From contig NZ_LMUK01000046.1 of the NCBI RefSeq assembly GCF_009766005.1, positions 441,232-505,231 of the forward strand: 64,000 nucleotides of DNA. The letters run 5' to 3'. Below the pieces are notes generated by a model. That model had not been told where the DNA came from and did not search any database. It worked only from the letters and a program-made list of their open reading frames with translations. Positions 62,648 to 64,000 of this stretch are shown here, piece after piece (the first letter of the stretch is position 1; every line of letters starts with the position of its first letter). Both the position numbers and the translations under genes were made by a program. The DNA is from Bradyrhizobium sp. S69 (GTDB lineage: Bacteria; Pseudomonadota; Alphaproteobacteria; Rhizobiales; Xanthobacteraceae).

Positions 62648-62654
62648 GGCGATT

Positions 62655-63320
62655 TCAGCGATTCCGCAAGCGGCGATTGACCCGGCGCGCCAGATAATCG
62701 CCAACGGTCTGCACGCTTTGCACCAGCGCGATGAGAACGACCACCACGGCAAGCATCATGTCCGGCATGAAGCGCTGATAGCCGTAGCGGATGCCCAGAT
62801 CACCCAACCCTCCGCCGCCGACCGCGCCAACCATCGCGGAGTAGCCGAGCAGGCTGACAACCGCGAGCGTCAACGCCAGAACCAGCCCCGGCAGCGCTTC
62901 CGGGATCAGGACCTTGAGCACGACCTGCAAGGGCGTCGCGCCGAACGACGATGCGGTTTCGATCAAACCGGAATCGACTTCGCGGATCGCGCCCTCGACC
63001 AGCCGCGCGATAAAGGGCGCTGACGCGATCGTCAGCGGTACGATCGCCGCACCCGATCCGATCGACGTGCCCGCGATCAGGCGCGTGAACGGAATGATCG
63101 CGACCACCAGGATGATGAAGGGGGTCGATCGGGTCGCATTGACGATAACACCGAGAATCTTGTTGACGGCCGGCGCCTCGAACAATTCCCCCTTCCGGCT
63201 CGTCGCCAGGAAAATTCCGAGCGGCAACCCGAAAAGCGTTCCGAACAGGGCCGCGACCGCGACCATGAAAAGACTTTCCCCGGTGGCCTGTACAATCAGA
63301 TTGATAAGGTCAAGCGACAT
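62655..63320 (-). CDS. metI: MetI-type ABC permease
   Basis: 221 aa with about five membrane spans. NATRSTPFIILVVAIIPFTR and EVDSGLIETASSFGATPLQV (EAA loop) are typical of MetI, and GLGDLGIRYGYQRF closes the family pattern. The ATG at 63320 overlaps the end of metN by 11 bp. Forms the channel for D/L-methionine-type substrates. Confidence 0.92.
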   Translation of the reverse strand: MSLDLINLIVQATGESLFMVAVAALFGTLFGLPLGIFLATSRKGELFEAPAVNKILGVIVNATRSTPFIILVVAIIPFTRLIAGTSIGSGAAIVPLTIASAPFIARLVEGAIREVDSGLIETASSFGATPLQVVLKVLIPEALPGLVLALTLAVVSLLGYSAMVGAVGGGGLGDLGIRYGYQRFMPDMMLAVVVVLIALVQSVQTVGDYLARRVNRRLRNR

Positions 63321-64000
63321 AGCCGAGGCGCTCCACGGAGAACTGACGTTGTGAAAGATAGGACAGCACCTTGGTGAGTCGGGCTTCATCGCCGGGCACG
63401 CCGAGCGTCAGCGAGCCGACATGCTGGCCTCCGATCTCATCGATACGGGCCGACAGCAACGCCACGTCAACGGCGAACTCGCGCGCCAGCCGCGACACCA
63501 GCGTGTCGCCGCCGTCCACGCCCCGAACCAACACGCGAATGACGGCCTGGTCGCCCGGTTTCCGCTGCGGTTGCAACCGGCTCGACAACGACACCGGCAC
63601 CGCGTCGCCGAGAACCTCGGTAAGGAAGCTCTGGGTGATCGCATGCCGCGGATGGGTAAATATATCGGCGACGTGCCCTCGCTCGACGATCTCGCCTGCA
63701 TCGAGCACGACGACTTCCCTGGCGAGTTGCCTGACGACGGACATCTCGTGGGTGATGAGGATGATCGTGACGCCGAGTTCGCGATTGATGTTGGCCAGCA
63801 GGTCGAGGATCGAGCGCGTCGTCTGCGGGTCGAGCGCCGACGTCGCCTCATCGGACAACAGTACGCTCGGCCCCGTCGCGAGAGCGCGGGCGATGCCGAT
63901 CCGCTGCTTTTGGCCGCCGGACAGCTCTGACGGGTAACGATCACGCTTGTCGGCGATATCGACGAGGTCGAGAAGTTCCGAAACACGCGTCGCGATATCG
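63310..64000 (-). CDS. metN: MetN-type ABC ATPase, N-terminus cut by window edge
   Basis: About 230 C-terminal residues are present. The signature is ELSGGQKQRIGIARAL, Walker B VLLSDEATSALD and the H-loop THEMSVV. The C-terminal NIL regulatory domain (about the last 80 residues) senses methionine in known MetN proteins. Walker A lies outside the window. First gene of the leftward MetN-MetI-LLM-MetQ operon as far as visible. Confidence 0.9.
   Translation of the reverse strand, partial: DIATRVSELLDLVDIADKRDRYPSELSGGQKQRIGIARALATGPSVLLSDEATSALDPQTTRSILDLLANINRELGVTIILITHEMSVVRQLAREVVVLDAGEIVERGHVADIFTHPRHAITQSFLTEVLGDAVPVSLSSRLQPQRKPGDQAVIRVLVRGVDGGDTLVSRLAREFAVDVALLSARIDEIGGQHVGSLTLGVPGDEARLTKVLSYLSQRQFSVERLGYVA

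Noticed and set aside
1..64000. CRISPR array, prophage, integrase or insertion sequence
   Set aside because: No regularly spaced direct repeats, transposase, integrase or phage structural genes were seen; the repeats present are REP-like palindromes.

Overview
The window is high-GC alphaproteobacterial DNA. Its protein families and the intergenic palindromic repeats resemble Bradyrhizobium and its Rhodopseudomonas relatives. I judge the genus from these resemblances only; no rRNA or tRNA gene is present. Almost every gene belongs to accessory catabolism: uptake of small organic N or S compounds, their breakdown, and local GntR or LysR regulators.

Layout. (1) 1-10560: a GntR/FCD regulator and a truncated acetylpolyamine amidohydrolase gene face a long rightward operon. 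That operon encodes a class II aldolase, a complete Dpp/Opp-type importer with a fused double ATPase, a 2-hydroxyacid dehydrogenase, a hydroxylysine-kinase-like phosphotransferase and an AGXT2L-type PLP phospho-lyase. (2) 10561-18352: a decayed LysR fragment, a BisC-type molybdoenzyme, an autotransporter with an SGNH-esterase-like passenger, and a divergent LysR regulator with a clear operator. (3) 18353-20573: a DcuC-type carrier and an alpha/beta hydrolase. (4) 20867-31560: two divergent operons around a second GntR regulator. The leftward one has an SDR, an aminotransferase, an alpha/beta hydrolase and an M20 carbamoylase. The rightward one has an NMT1/THI5-type ABC importer with two permeases, a second class II aldolase and a flavin monooxygenase. 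(5) 31561-36917: a repeat-rich spacer, a GMC oxidoreductase and a family 5 binding protein, preceded by a tandem glycine riboswitch. (6) 36918-40639: a TonB-dependent siderophore receptor and a PepSY reductase-like protein. (7) 40686-54095: a catabolic locus of about 13 kb with a Rieske oxygenase, an 8-oxoguanine-deaminase-like amidohydrolase, an ABC importer, a 2OG-Fe(II)-type oxygenase, a second binding protein, a RidA protein, a flavodoxin-fold reductase, an FAD oxidase, a RutB-like hydrolase, a cupin, a creatininase-family hydrolase and a LysR regulator. (8) 54113-64000: sulfur and methionine scavenging, with three MetQ paralogues, MetY, SsuA, two flavin monooxygenases and MetNI (MetN is cut by the window end).

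The strongest candidate for an undescribed system is region 7. A bipartite element of about 41 bp (AAAGC and GTTGCC-N5-GGCAAC-like parts, always 24 bp apart) stands upstream of exactly three leftward operons, and one copy also lies next to the LysR gene. This ties the scattered operons into one regulon, which I read as oxidative breakdown of an imported N-heterocycle. Second in interest are the glycine riboswitch that leads a peptide-type binding protein and GMC oxidase rather than the glycine-cleavage genes, and the kinase plus phospho-lyase pair joined to a peptide importer in region 1.
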